Below, one piece after another: positions 27,398-36,717 of a DNA stretch of 64,000 bases (positions are counted from its first letter, which is position 1; every line of letters begins with the position of its first letter). Source of the DNA: Candidatus Poribacteria bacterium (GTDB lineage: Bacteria; Poribacteria; WGA-4E; WGA-3G); NCBI GenBank assembly GCA_022827185.1, contig JAJDTM010000045.1:47871-111870 (forward strand), written 5' to 3'. Under the pieces are notes generated by a model. The model was not told the DNA's origin, searched no databases, and saw nothing but the letters and a program-made list of their open reading frames with translations. The position numbers and the translations under genes are program-made.

Positions 27398-28046
27398 ATG
27401 AAACGCAGTTCATTCAGATACTTCATAACAGTCATTTGCGGATGTCAATGGTGATGGTGAGGTCAACATTCAAGACCACGTCGCCGTCGCAGCCGCATTG
27501 GGGCAAACCGGCGAAAACACTGCGGATGTCAACGGAGATGGTGAGGTCAACATCCAAGACCTCGTCGCCGTCGCAGCTGCACTCGGACAAGATGCAGCCG
27601 CACCTGCCGCCCTCCGCCAACAAGCCACATCAGAACTGACAGCAGCAGACGTGCAGCACTGGATCACACAAGCACAGCAGGCAGACCTCACAGATGCAAC
27701 TTCCGTAAGAGGGATCCGTTTTCTGGAGCAGCTCCTGTTAGCACTGATCCCCAAAGAGACGGCGTTGTTACCAAACTACCCGAACCCGTTCAACCCGGAG
27801 ACCTGGATACCGTATCAACTCGCACAACCCGCGGAGGTCACGCTGACGATCTATGCCGTGGATGGAAAGTTGGTTCGGAGGCTTGACTTAGGACATCAAC
27901 CTATCGGTATCTATCATAGCAAAAGCCGTGCGGCGTATTGGGATGGCAGAAACACTGTCGGTGAACCCGTCGCAAGCGGCGTGTATTTCTATACGCTGAA
28001 AGCTGGCGAGTTTACCGCAACACGCAAAATGTTAATCGTAAAATAA
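27398..28046 (+). pseudogene. Decayed secreted-protein gene: signal peptide joined out of frame to dockerin and C-terminal domain
   Basis: An ATG at 27398 with a strong AAGGAGGA starts a signal-peptide-like sequence (MKRSSFRYFITVICG) that hits a TGA at 27452-27454. In another frame, from about 27434, the same DNA encodes two dockerin loops (DVNGDGEVNIQDH, DVNGDGEVNIQDL), a linker and the complete NYPNPFNPETW...ATRKMLIVK domain to 28046. The simplest explanation is a large deletion that removed the middle of a gene like its neighbours and shifted the frame. Translation from an internal TTG at 27498 would give an unexported 182-residue piece, which seems unlikely to be functional. Confidence 0.75.
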
Positions 28047-28118
28047 GGAAACAATAGGACTTACACAACAGCACCATTTAACCCGGAACATTTCAAACAT
28101 TTCAAGGAGTATCAACGC

Positions 28119-31073
28119 ATGAAAAAGAGACTCGTCCTTTCACTATTAAGTATATTGTTGGTTTCGTTACTTTTTTCACCAGATATGTTCTCACAAGAGA
28201 CACCGGCGACAGTTGTGCGTGTCGCACCGCATCCGTTGTCGCCTTATTACGATTTACATCCCGTAGATATTGTTATTGAAAACGGGCAAGCCGTTACGGG
28301 GTATCAAGTCATGCTTCAGTATGACAGTGATTATATTGAATATGTTTCTATCGATCATGGAAACTATTTGCCGGACGATTTGCCGGACGATCCGTTTTTC
28401 GGAGACGCTCAAATTAGAGATACCGATCCGGACGATCCGCTTAAAGCGATACTTTTCGCGGCTACCGCTTTCCCAAACCGAAGCGAAGGTGATGGCGTTC
28501 TGGCGACACTTACGTTTAAGACGATACGCGACGAACCTTCTGACCTGACCTTACTTGACGTAACGCTTCTGTCTCATGGTGTGGACGATGATAAGGTTGT
28601 CCTATCGTCTCCGCAGCTTAAAAATTCAAGCACACACGTAGTAGTAGAGTCGTCGGACATAGAGAAGATTGTTCAGGCGACTTATTCTCATGAAGGGGTT
28701 TTTCTATTTCTTGGGGATCCTGAACCGATTACGACACTCGAAGAGATGGTTGAAATCAAAGAGCCGGACAACTTGCGCTACGATCTTAATCGAGATGAAG
28801 ACATCACAGTGACTGACCTCGCATGGATGCATTTTGCGGTGAGGTTAGATGTCAATGATGATAAAAAAATCGATACGAAAGACAGAAGGGTTGTCACGGC
28901 AGCTATCGGTAAAACTGGCATCCGGCCAGAGGATGTCAATAGTGATGAGGTCGTGAACATTCAAGATATAACCTTAGTCAATACAGCGATATTGGCAGTT
29001 GAAAACTTACCACGACTATGGAGCGACCTTCCTGTGAAGGAAGTTGTTCAGGCGACTTATTCTCATGAAGGTGTTTTTCTATTTAGTAAGGATCCTGAAA
29101 CGGCAGTTGTCACACTCGAAGAGATGGTCAGACGCAACGAGTCGGGCCTACGCTACGATCTTGATAAGGATGGAAAAATCACATCAACGGACCTCGAATG
29201 GATGCGTTTTGCGGTGAAGTTAGATGTCAATAATGATGAAAAAATCGATACGCAAGACAAAGAGGCCGTCAAGGCAGCTATCGGTAAAACTGGCATCCGG
29301 CCAGAGGATGTCAATGGTGATGAGGTCGTGAGCAATGATGATGAATTCTTAGTCAATACAGCGATATTGGCAATTGAAAACTTATCACTACTTCCTCAGA
29401 ACAACGTTCGTCGGGTTGTTCAGGCGACTTATTCTTATGAAGGTGTTTTTCTATTTGGTGAGGATCCTGAAACGGCGGTTGTCACACTCGAAGAGATGGT
29501 CAGACGCGACGAGTGGGCCCCGGACTACGATCTTGATGGGGATGGAAAAATCACATCAACGGACCTCGAATGGATGCGTTTTGCGGTGAGGTTAGATGTC
29601 AACGGTGATGGAAAAATCGATTGGCAAGACCAAAGCACTGTCCAGGCTGTCCAGAAAGGGTGGCGGCCTGCCAAAGGTTATAATGCGGATGTCAATGGTG
29701 ATGGGGTTGTGACCAATTACGATATGAACTTAGTCAATAACGCGATAAAGGCAGTTAACCGCATGGCAAAACCTGCTGTGCAGGTGATTTGGTATCATCC
29801 ATCTAATGTGAAAGCCTATATCCCGGGTGATGGTTGGGATATAAATATAAATACTATTATGCCGGATATATTGGAGCCTGTACAAGAGTTTTATAAGAAT
29901 CAGTTGAACGAAACTTTTGATCTTCTAGAGCTCAAAATCATACAGAGCTCCTATGACGAGGAATACTTGGGTGAACTCGCTACAGATGCGGAACTTGATT
30001 TGTTTCAAGAGGCATTTGAAGATATAAGACTTAGACTGCTGAATCAATCCGCCCCGGACATACTCCTAACAAAGGACATTTATCTTGTTGTCGTTCAATC
30101 ACAAGAGACAAACGTAAGCGATCAGCCTGGAAATGTAGGAGCCGCGTACTGCTATGATAACGTTAACGCTGGATATGGAAGTGTCCTGAAGACGTGTCCC
30201 TACCCCTTCACGCGACTACCATTCACCATAGTATCTACAGGGAATACTGGGTGGGGATGGCTGAAGACACAGGCTACAACAATTGAGAAGATGAAAATTA
30301 GAATCGCACATGAACTCGGACACAACTTCGGGCTATACCACACATTTTCTCCTGATCTCATCATGGGATATAGCCCTGCAGACGAATTGAACCTCAATTA
30401 CTTTACGAAGATCCAAAAGGAGTGGCTACACCATCACCCTGTCTTTAACAATCCCGGGAGATCGCGAGGAAAAGACGCATTGTTTTCTGTTGGGAATCTT
30501 GACACAAGTCTCAAGACCTTAGAAATAAAAGTAACAACTCAGAGTGGTCTCGTAGGTCAGAGTGTCAGTCAATTTGTTGTTACCACAAATGGGTATGAGG
30601 TTGTGGAAATGTGGAAAGGCAAGACTTCAGATCCGATTCCTTATGACGGCCGGAATCGCGACACAGAAATCTTAATAAGTACCATTGATACGGATGGACA
30701 TATCTCAAGCTGGGGTGTCACGCTCCCCAAACTAATCCCAACCGCTTTTCCCGCGCCTCTCCACGTCTCCCTACTCCCAGAACGGACGGGGCTTTTACCG
30801 AACTATCCGAACCCGTTCAACCCAGAAACATGGATACCCTATCAACTCGCAAACCCTGCAGATGTAGCACTGACCATCTATGACATCCAAGGGCGTGTCG
30901 TCCGGGATTTGGATTTGGGACATCAGCACGCAGGGACGTATCACAGCCGCGCGCGTGCGGCGTATTGGGACGGTAGAAACGCTGTCGGTGAAGCCGTCGC
31001 CAGCGGCGTGTATTTTTATACACTCAAAGCAGGTGATTTTACTGCTACGCGGAAAATGCTAATCCGAAAATAG
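28119..31073 (+). CDS. Secreted protein: cohesin-like domain, three EF-hand repeat modules, zinc metalloprotease, FlgD-like C-terminal domain
   Basis: 984 residues with a signal peptide (about 1-27; CAAGGAG SD). Residues 30-175 match the cohesin pattern (VTGYQVMLQYDSDYIEYVSI, then a gap, and GDGVLATLTFKT). Three about 123-residue modules start at residues 186, 308 and 432 with VVQATYS(H/Y)EGVFLF and each carries paired calcium loops (for example DLDKDGKITSTDLEWMRFAV and DVNNDEKIDTQD). Residues about 560-775 form a metalloprotease domain with HELGHNFGLYH (729-739) followed by LIMGYS, intact zinc ligands. The shared NYPNPFNPETW domain ends the chain. It is the only protein here with a cohesin-like domain and so the possible docking platform for the dockerin proteins (inference). 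Confidence 0.87.
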   Translation: MKKRLVLSLLSILLVSLLFSPDMFSQETPATVVRVAPHPLSPYYDLHPVDIVIENGQAVTGYQVMLQYDSDYIEYVSIDHGNYLPDDLPDDPFFGDAQIRDTDPDDPLKAILFAATAFPNRSEGDGVLATLTFKTIRDEPSDLTLLDVTLLSHGVDDDKVVLSSPQLKNSSTHVVVESSDIEKIVQATYSHEGVFLFLGDPEPITTLEEMVEIKEPDNLRYDLNRDEDITVTDLAWMHFAVRLDVNDDKKIDTKDRRVVTAAIGKTGIRPEDVNSDEVVNIQDITLVNTAILAVENLPRLWSDLPVKEVVQATYSHEGVFLFSKDPETAVVTLEEMVRRNESGLRYDLDKDGKITSTDLEWMRFAVKLDVNNDEKIDTQDKEAVKAAIGKTGIRPEDVNGDEVVSNDDEFLVNTAILAIENLSLLPQNNVRRVVQATYSYEGVFLFGEDPETAVVTLEEMVRRDEWAPDYDLDGDGKITSTDLEWMRFAVRLDVNGDGKIDWQDQSTVQAVQKGWRPAKGYNADVNGDGVVTNYDMNLVNNAIKAVNRMAKPAVQVIWYHPSNVKAYIPGDGWDININTIMPDILEPVQEFYKNQLNETFDLLELKIIQSSYDEEYLGELATDAELDLFQEAFEDIRLRLLNQSAPDILLTKDIYLVVVQSQETNVSDQPGNVGAAYCYDNVNAGYGSVLKTCPYPFTRLPFTIVSTGNTGWGWLKTQATTIEKMKIRIAHELGHNFGLYHTFSPDLIMGYSPADELNLNYFTKIQKEWLHHHPVFNNPGRSRGKDALFSVGNLDTSLKTLEIKVTTQSGLVGQSVSQFVVTTNGYEVVEMWKGKTSDPIPYDGRNRDTEILISTIDTDGHISSWGVTLPKLIPTAFPAPLHVSLLPERTGLLPNYPNPFNPETWIPYQLANPADVALTIYDIQGRVVRDLDLGHQHAGTYHSRARAAYWDGRNAVGEAVASGVYFYTLKAGDFTATRKMLIRK

Positions 31074-31594
31074 TATCAAATGACCTTATGATAGCTGGAA
31101 TGCTGATGCTTATTAGCTTCCCACCGTCCTTGTAGGAGCGAGTTTTACTCGCGATCCCTGATTTATACCCGAAAACACTCGCGAGCACAGCTCGCTCCTA
31201 CAAAAAGTACACCACGCCGTTCGGTGCCAAGAATTCTCTTTGCTCCAGCGGAGCAATATGTCTATAGAAAAGCGTCCCTGAAGTGCCTGCACTCCAGCGG
31301 AGTGCTATGTAAACATACCTAACAGCGGCATCCTTCTGGCGTTTCGTAGTAACCTTCATGAGGAGAGTATCGGTGATGTTAATACATCTACTTGTTAGTT
31401 TAACTCATACTGTGTGTATAACTCATGGGGGCATTTGATACCAACTATAAGTAATACCGTTCCTATTTGAATAGTTGACATAATGTGTGTTCTTAGTTCC
31501 CCTGATAAGGGTTTTCTTCAATCAGCAATGAGCAATCATCATTTTACTGTTTCGATAATATCGTTGGGGCACACTTAAAAGAGAGGAAAGATTA
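31074..31594. other. Intergenic region with palindromic repeats
   Basis: Contains an inverted pair TTGTAGGAGCGAG (31130-31142) / CTCGCTCCTACAA (31191-31203), two hairpin-plus-tail repeats (31240-31270 TTGCTCC-AGC-GGAGCAA with TATGTCTATAG; 31289-31310 GCACTCC-AGC-GGAGTGC with TATGT) and a partial CCCCTGATAAGGG near 31500. No gene is seen. The SD for the next gene (AGAGGAAAG) is at its right end. Confidence 0.65.
31130..31203. repeat. GTAGGAGCGAG...CTCGCTCCTAC inverted repeat
   Basis: The two arms are exact reverse complements over 13 bases and each carries a neighbouring CTCGCGA / TCGCGAG. Single copies of GATCGCGAGCACAGCTCGCT followed by CCTAC occur at 41321-41346 and inside the mobile element at 46329-46450; a related GTAGGAGCGAG lies in the element at 36709-36860. 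Confidence 0.8.
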
Positions 31595-33748
31595 ATGCTA
31601 CACAATGTATTTGCATTGTTTCTTGTTTTATTGATGGTTACGTGCACGTTTCCAAGTTGGGCAGAATTAGGTGATGTCGCTATTTTCAGTGAAGCCACTG
31701 CTTGGATATCTAAAGACGACGCGGATATCCAACGCGCAATCGTCTTTGATAACCTTAAAAACGATGTTCCTGCTGTTGGTGATGTCGTGTACGCAACAGA
31801 TGCAGAAATCGGTACCTGGGCAGAGGAACGCATTGATGATGGCAAGGCAGATATCCTCATCATCTTCGGTTGGTTCCCGACAACCCTCTATACCCCCGGA
31901 AACCTACAGGTAGATGACTCCATCGCCGAACGATTCCTCTACGGTGGGAATATCATCCTTAATTGTGCCGATTATGTCTTCTATGTTACTGAAGGAGGCG
32001 GTGCTAATGGGGAAAACGGGCTGAAGACTATCATCAACATCAACGCCGATATGTGGAGCGACGGCACAGCCATTACACCGACAGATGATGGAAAGAAATA
32101 TACCCCAGCATTGGTGGATTTTACATCTCACCGGACATTTAAGGCTGCTCAGATTGTTGATCCATGGAGTGTTGAAGTGAAATTCGGTGATAACGGTGCT
32201 GGCTTCTTCGATCCAGGTATCATTAAGTTGAAAGATAGCAGTGGTCGTGTTGGAATCTGTATGCAAAATACCAAAGGTGATCTTCCCCGTGGACAGGTAC
32301 TTATCGAAATGATTGATTTCATTTCGCAACAACCGGATATTCTCAAAAATAACAACCATACCATTGGTCCCAACGAAGTGCCTAACGAGAATGTAAACCA
32401 TGATGGTTTAGTGGTTGAAGAAATACCCGTCCCTGCAAGTAGAGATGAATCTCTTATGAAGATGTATTGGACAAGCGTTTTTGAAATCCGGCGTGCGAAC
32501 TTGGATGGAACCGATGTGGAAGACATCCTCACATTCACACTAGGATTTGAAGCACCACATAGCATAGCATTAGATGTTGAGGGGGGCAAGATATATTGGA
32601 CAGATCTTCTCACGCATAAAATCCATCGTGCGAACTTGGATGGATCCGATGTGGAAGACATCATACAAGGAGTTAGATCATATAGCATAGCATTAGATGT
32701 TGAGGGAGGCAAGATATATTGGGTAGAGCGTCATGATGGTAAAATCCGGCGTGCGAACTTAGATGGATCCGATGTGGAAGACATCCTCACACAAAGATTC
32801 GGAAGTCTAAGTGGCATAGCATTAGATGTTGGGGCGGGCAAGATGTATTGGACAGATTTTCAAACGAGCAAAATCCGGCGTGCGAACTTGGATGGATCCG
32901 ATGTGGAAGACATCCTCACATTCACGCCAGGATTTGAAAACCCAGTAAGCATAACATTAGATGTTGGGGCGGGCAAGATGTATTGGACAGCTCTTCCAAC
33001 GGGGAAAATCCGGCGTGCGAACTTGGATGGATCCGATGTGGAAGACATCTTCACACAAAGATTCGGAGATACAAGTCGCATCGCGATTGGAATGATTACC
33101 CCAGTTAATCCCACAACAAGAAAAGAGGATGTCAACGGTGATGGTGTGGTTGACATTGCCGATCTCGTCGCCGTTAATAGCGCATTATTGACTGACGCAA
33201 GCGGGAACAACGCGGATGTCAATCAAGACGGCATCATCAACATTGCCGATCTCATATGGGTCGCAGCAGCAATAGCCACTTCCGAAGCAGCTGTAGCGGC
33301 TGCACCCGCCGTTATCGCAGCGCAAGCCGCAAAGCAGCTGACCCCCGCAGACGTGCAACGATGGATCGCAGAAGCACGACACGCGAACCTCGCTGACCCG
33401 ACATCGTTACAAGGTATTCGTTTGCTTGAGCAGCTCCTATCAGTGTTGATACCCAAAGAGACAGCATTGCTTGCGAACTACCCGAACCCGTTCAACCCAG
33501 AGACGTGGATACCCTATCAACTCGCAAAACCCGCAGCGGTCACGCTGAACATCTATGCCGTGGACGGCAAGTTGGTTCGGAGGCTTGACTTAGGACATCA
33601 ACCTATCGGTATCTATCATGGCAAAAACCGGGCGGCGTATTGGGACGGCAGAAACGCTGTCGGTGAACCTGTCGCAAGCGGCGTGTATTTCTATACCCTC
33701 AAAGCAGGCGAGTTTACCGCCACGCGCAAAATGCTAATACGGAAGTAG
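31595..33748 (+). CDS. Secreted protein with YWTD (LDL-receptor class B) repeats, dockerin and FlgD-like C-terminal domain
   Basis: 717 residues, signal peptide to about residue 26 (PSWAEL). Residues 27-250 form an unrecognised alpha/beta domain (GDVAIFSEATAWIS, ADILIIFGWFPTTLY, GGNIILNC) resembling a glutamine-amidotransferase-like or flavodoxin-like fold without visible catalytic Cys-His pair. Residues about 288-491 hold five YWTD-type repeats (MYWTDFQTSKIRRANLDGSD, about 43 residues each), which build a beta-propeller. Two dockerin loops (DVNGDGVVDIADL, DVNQDGIINIADL) at about 508-560, nearly identical to those of the protein at 21634, and the shared NYPNPFNPETW...TRKMLIRK domain follow. 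A bidirectional hairpin lies after the stop. Confidence 0.88.
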   Translation: MLHNVFALFLVLLMVTCTFPSWAELGDVAIFSEATAWISKDDADIQRAIVFDNLKNDVPAVGDVVYATDAEIGTWAEERIDDGKADILIIFGWFPTTLYTPGNLQVDDSIAERFLYGGNIILNCADYVFYVTEGGGANGENGLKTIININADMWSDGTAITPTDDGKKYTPALVDFTSHRTFKAAQIVDPWSVEVKFGDNGAGFFDPGIIKLKDSSGRVGICMQNTKGDLPRGQVLIEMIDFISQQPDILKNNNHTIGPNEVPNENVNHDGLVVEEIPVPASRDESLMKMYWTSVFEIRRANLDGTDVEDILTFTLGFEAPHSIALDVEGGKIYWTDLLTHKIHRANLDGSDVEDIIQGVRSYSIALDVEGGKIYWVERHDGKIRRANLDGSDVEDILTQRFGSLSGIALDVGAGKMYWTDFQTSKIRRANLDGSDVEDILTFTPGFENPVSITLDVGAGKMYWTALPTGKIRRANLDGSDVEDIFTQRFGDTSRIAIGMITPVNPTTRKEDVNGDGVVDIADLVAVNSALLTDASGNNADVNQDGIINIADLIWVAAAIATSEAAVAAAPAVIAAQAAKQLTPADVQRWIAEARHANLADPTSLQGIRLLEQLLSVLIPKETALLANYPNPFNPETWIPYQLAKPAAVTLNIYAVDGKLVRRLDLGHQPIGIYHGKNRAAYWDGRNAVGEPVASGVYFYTLKAGEFTATRKMLIRK

Positions 33749-33768
33749 CGATATTTATTGGAAATGTA

Positions 33769-33799
33769 AAGGCAGGGAACTTTCATGGATCCCTGCCTT
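33769..33799. terminator. Bidirectional hairpin between convergent genes
   Basis: Perfect 10-bp stem AAGGCAGGGA / TCCCTGCCTT with an 11-nt loop between the stops of the YWTD gene (33748) and the minus-strand DUF6575-like gene (33801). The T-tracts are short, so strength is uncertain. Confidence 0.6.
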
Positions 33800-33800
33800 A

Positions 33801-34226
33801 TTAATTACGACTGGATTTTGCTATTTCTTCCGCATCGCTTAGCATAGAAAGTGCTTCGATTTCAAGATCAAGACATTCACCGGGCACCGGAAGCATATCC
33901 TCAGAGATCTGATCCGGTTGGATCGGTTCCATCCGGGGTTGGATTTGGTCGTCGTATGGAATTATTTCCTGGAGCAAAAAACCATCTTCAGGCTCAGCAA
34001 ATGCGTCGTGGAGATCAATTGCACCAGATCGGATGAGGTTGAGGCGTTCAGCGGAGACCCCAACATAGAGCCAAGTTTCACGTTCATCGTTTTTATCAGT
34101 AGCCACAACAAGGTAAAGATGACCTGCCGCACTTTGGCAAGAGAAGAGGACCGGCTGATCGTAGTATACGTAGGTTTCTATAATTTCGAGTCTGCCTAAA
34201 CCTGTAATATTGAGTATATCAGCCAT
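33801..34226 (-). CDS. DUF6575-like protein
   Basis: A 141-residue cytoplasmic protein. Of two adjacent ATGs, the one at 34226 has better spacing (7 nt) to AAGGAGG. The N-terminal part (IIETYVYYDQPVLFSCQSA, LYLVVATDKND, TWLYVGVSAERLNLIRSGAI, LHDAF) resembles the DUF6575 family as I recall it, a small beta-rich domain of unknown role; the C-terminal third is acidic and Pro-rich. A good promoter (TTGACA-17-TAAGAT) lies just upstream. It follows the HEPN-domain gene by 88 bp on the same strand, and the two may work together (inference). Confidence 0.7.
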   Translation of the reverse strand: MADILNITGLGRLEIIETYVYYDQPVLFSCQSAAGHLYLVVATDKNDERETWLYVGVSAERLNLIRSGAIDLHDAFAEPEDGFLLQEIIPYDDQIQPRMEPIQPDQISEDMLPVPGECLDLEIEALSMLSDAEEIAKSSRN

Positions 34227-34247
34227 CATTTGCCTCCTTGCTGAATT

Positions 34248-34276
34248 ATCTTACTCTCAGTTGCGGCTCATGTCAA
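34248..34276 (-). promoter_or_regulatory. Sigma-70-type promoter for the DUF6575-like gene
   Basis: On the minus strand: TTGACA (34271-34276), 17-bp spacer, TAAGAT (34248-34253), then AAGGAGG and ATG. The -35 box is perfect and forms part of a GCTCATGT/ACATGAGC inverted repeat (about 34266-34300) that could be an operator or a terminator for the upstream gene. Confidence 0.6.
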
Positions 34277-34314
34277 GAGTAAGTGCTTTTTACATGAGCG
34301 AATGCCAACAGCAC

Positions 34315-36717
34315 CTATAGGTCAGACGCGTCAATTTTGTTGTAGATGTCGGTGCCCATAGCGACTAATTTCTCTCGAATTTCGTCCCAGTCGTCTTGGT
34401 CCTTTCTGCCTTTGTCAAGGACAGGAAATTGTACTTTTGTTTCTTTCGATGAATCTCTATACACGTAAGTGTATTCCGGTTTTGGAAATAAGGTCATGAT
34501 TTTCTCTCTGCGTTCCGATCCGTTTGCTCCGTGGAAGTATATTTGGACATAGCATCGATGGTTGTTAAGATAGAGGCATACGCCGATGTTACGGATGGAC
34601 TTGCTTATCCAACCTTCGTTGCTAACAGACACGGGTTTCCCCGCAAATAATTCGCCGAATTCACCATCGCGAATGGGCTGCCAGAATTCACTCTGTTTAA
34701 CTTCAGGTTTCTTTTCGCTGTCTTCCTCAGCAAGTTCACTGGTTGACTCACCCGCTGCACTCCGAGAGCGGATTTCCCTAACCTGTTCCTCGGTCCCTTT
34801 AGCAGTAGCGGGTGTGGGTTTAGGTGCCTGACTTGCCTCTGTATCTCCGTTGTCCGCTGTGCTTTCACTTTCAACCACCTCTGTAGATTGTTCAGATTGT
34901 GTTTCTGAATCTTCGGGAGTATCTGGAAAAGCGTGACGCATGCTTACTTCATCCTTCGTTCCGTAATTATGCGCGTTACTTTCGCGTAATATTTGTTCAC
35001 TGTCCACATTCAGTTTTTCCAGTATCTCTTCCCAAATTTGCTCAATAGAACGCTCAAGTTGAAAGGCTTGAAAATCCGCCGTTTCCTCTTTCAACTTCTC
35101 TCCTCTACAATAGATAGTAGATTTATTCAAATCCGTATTAACACTCGGTAAAAACTTTATAATTTCCCCATTTCGTTCAAGTAATTGTAACTCTGCAAAA
35201 ATGGCGAGACCCGTCTCAATGCTCGGTTTTTCCATGTCCAATTCGCTATAGGCGTTTTCAGTCTTAATGAAATCCCCGTTTGCTCCCGCGAGTTTTTTCA
35301 ATTCCCGGTACATCTCTACTAACGCCTCTCTATCCGGATACTTTTGAGCCAATCCCTTAGTATCTTGTTCGCTATTGTAGATGAGATGCAGATAAGCATG
35401 TTTTTCTGACGCAAAGGCAGGCCCACATTGCTTGAAGAATTCATCTAAACCCGCGACAAGATGACAGAAAACAAAGTGCTCAATACAATGTGGTGATGCT
35501 AATGTGGAAAAAGCAGTATTTGAGACAACTGCAATTAGCTCCCCGTTCTCAAGTTTTTCCAAAATCTCCGCTTCTTCTGCTTCAGAGGTTCGCGCATTAC
35601 ACTTTCCGATAACATCTGCTTTCTCCGGTCCAACAAATGCTAATAACTGATCAATCCTCTCTTCACTTTGAACATAGATGACAGTGGGTTGTTTTTGTTC
35701 CAGCAGATTTAAAAGATAATTTTGCTTGTCTACACCTCGCCGATCAAGTATTCGGACAGTGGAATCCGTTTCAAAGGGAGGAAATACCATGTTTCCGATT
35801 GTCGATACTGTGAAAAGGGTTCGCATAGCAGCGAGACTATCCTCACACGCTTGCCATTCCGTTTCCGCTTCCTTTAGTTCTTTCGATGTGGTTTCAAGAC
35901 GTTCCTTATAGTCGTCCCTCTCTGCTTCTGTTGATGTGAGATGTTCCTTACACGTACTATGTGCTGCTTGCGCCTTTTCCAACTGTTTTGATTTAGAATT
36001 GAGCTGTGTTTTATATTTCTTTTCCCTTAATTTCACACCTACAAGTTGCTCTGATAATTTCTCAAGATCTTCTTCCTTTTTCTTTAACTTAGCAGTGTTA
36101 TCAGTCTTCTGTTTCGACAGTTTATCGTTCTTTTTCTCCTCGGCTGTTAAGCGTTCCTTTACTTCTGCGATAGACTTCTTATGTTGAGCCTTCTCCTCTT
36201 TCACTGCTATTTCTACAAGCTGCTGTGTGGTATTTTCAAAGAGGTCATTGCGGATGGTCTCAACCTCACGTTGCGCATCCGGTCTGTTAATTTTTTCCAA
36301 AACCTCAGCAATAAGAAACAATTGAGTCCGGGTGAACTCAAGATCTAAATCCCACGGTGGATGTGACGCGCGATTTCGGCCCTCTACTATCAGACCTATT
36401 GCGCTCCGAGCCTCGTAATGGGGATCAATAGCCTCAAACCGATCTTGAAAATAATCGTACCAGTATGTCCTAACAAGATGTGCAATATTACTGATCTCTA
36501 TCTTTTTTTCAACCACCGTTGTATCCTGAAGTTCATCCAAACACTTGCTAATAAACGGGGATATAGCATCCAAGTATATATCATGTGCTTCACGAAGTGC
36601 ATTTCGGTTGGGGTATTCTGCTTTGCTCAAGTCTACAACCTCCACGTAGATATTTTCCTTAGCATACCATTTTCTGGGTTGCTTGTCAATCAAAAAGGGC
36701 AAAGCATCCAGAGCCAT
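34315..36717 (-). CDS. HEPN (Swt1-type) / coiled-coil / RecJ C-terminal-like / DUF4268-like multidomain protein
   Basis: 800 residues, cytoplasmic. Residues about 38-160 match the Swt1-type HEPN domain with RNRASH (R114 and H119, the RX4H RNase motif). Residues 165-300 are a long Lys/Glu coiled coil. Residues about 318-570 resemble the RecJ/ssDNA-exonuclease C-terminal domain, which has a helicase-C-like fold (VIYVQSEERIDQLLAF, IAVVSNTAFSTL, PDREALVEMYRELKKL, AIFAELQLLERNGEI), but no DHH nuclease or Walker motifs are present. Residues 590-675 are a low-complexity acidic linker, and 676-795 (SEFWQPI, GWISKSIRNIGVCLYL) resemble DUF4268. The ATG lies inside the terminal repeat of an inserted MITE. 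I know no described protein with this order; a defence or nucleic-acid stress role is inferred. Confidence 0.75.
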   Translation of the reverse strand: MALDALPFLIDKQPRKWYAKENIYVEVVDLSKAEYPNRNALREAHDIYLDAISPFISKCLDELQDTTVVEKKIEISNIAHLVRTYWYDYFQDRFEAIDPHYEARSAIGLIVEGRNRASHPPWDLDLEFTRTQLFLIAEVLEKINRPDAQREVETIRNDLFENTTQQLVEIAVKEEKAQHKKSIAEVKERLTAEEKKNDKLSKQKTDNTAKLKKKEEDLEKLSEQLVGVKLREKKYKTQLNSKSKQLEKAQAAHSTCKEHLTSTEAERDDYKERLETTSKELKEAETEWQACEDSLAAMRTLFTVSTIGNMVFPPFETDSTVRILDRRGVDKQNYLLNLLEQKQPTVIYVQSEERIDQLLAFVGPEKADVIGKCNARTSEAEEAEILEKLENGELIAVVSNTAFSTLASPHCIEHFVFCHLVAGLDEFFKQCGPAFASEKHAYLHLIYNSEQDTKGLAQKYPDREALVEMYRELKKLAGANGDFIKTENAYSELDMEKPSIETGLAIFAELQLLERNGEIIKFLPSVNTDLNKSTIYCRGEKLKEETADFQAFQLERSIEQIWEEILEKLNVDSEQILRESNAHNYGTKDEVSMRHAFPDTPEDSETQSEQSTEVVESESTADNGDTEASQAPKPTPATAKGTEEQVREIRSRSAAGESTSELAEEDSEKKPEVKQSEFWQPIRDGEFGELFAGKPVSVSNEGWISKSIRNIGVCLYLNNHRCYVQIYFHGANGSERREKIMTLFPKPEYTYVYRDSSKETKVQFPVLDKGRKDQDDWDEIREKLVAMGTDIYNKIDASDL

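Noticed and set aside
27498..28046. Stand-alone gene for a dockerin plus C-terminal domain from a TTG start
   Set aside because: No signal peptide or ribosome site; the DNA upstream shows a displaced signal peptide, so it is read as part of a pseudogene.
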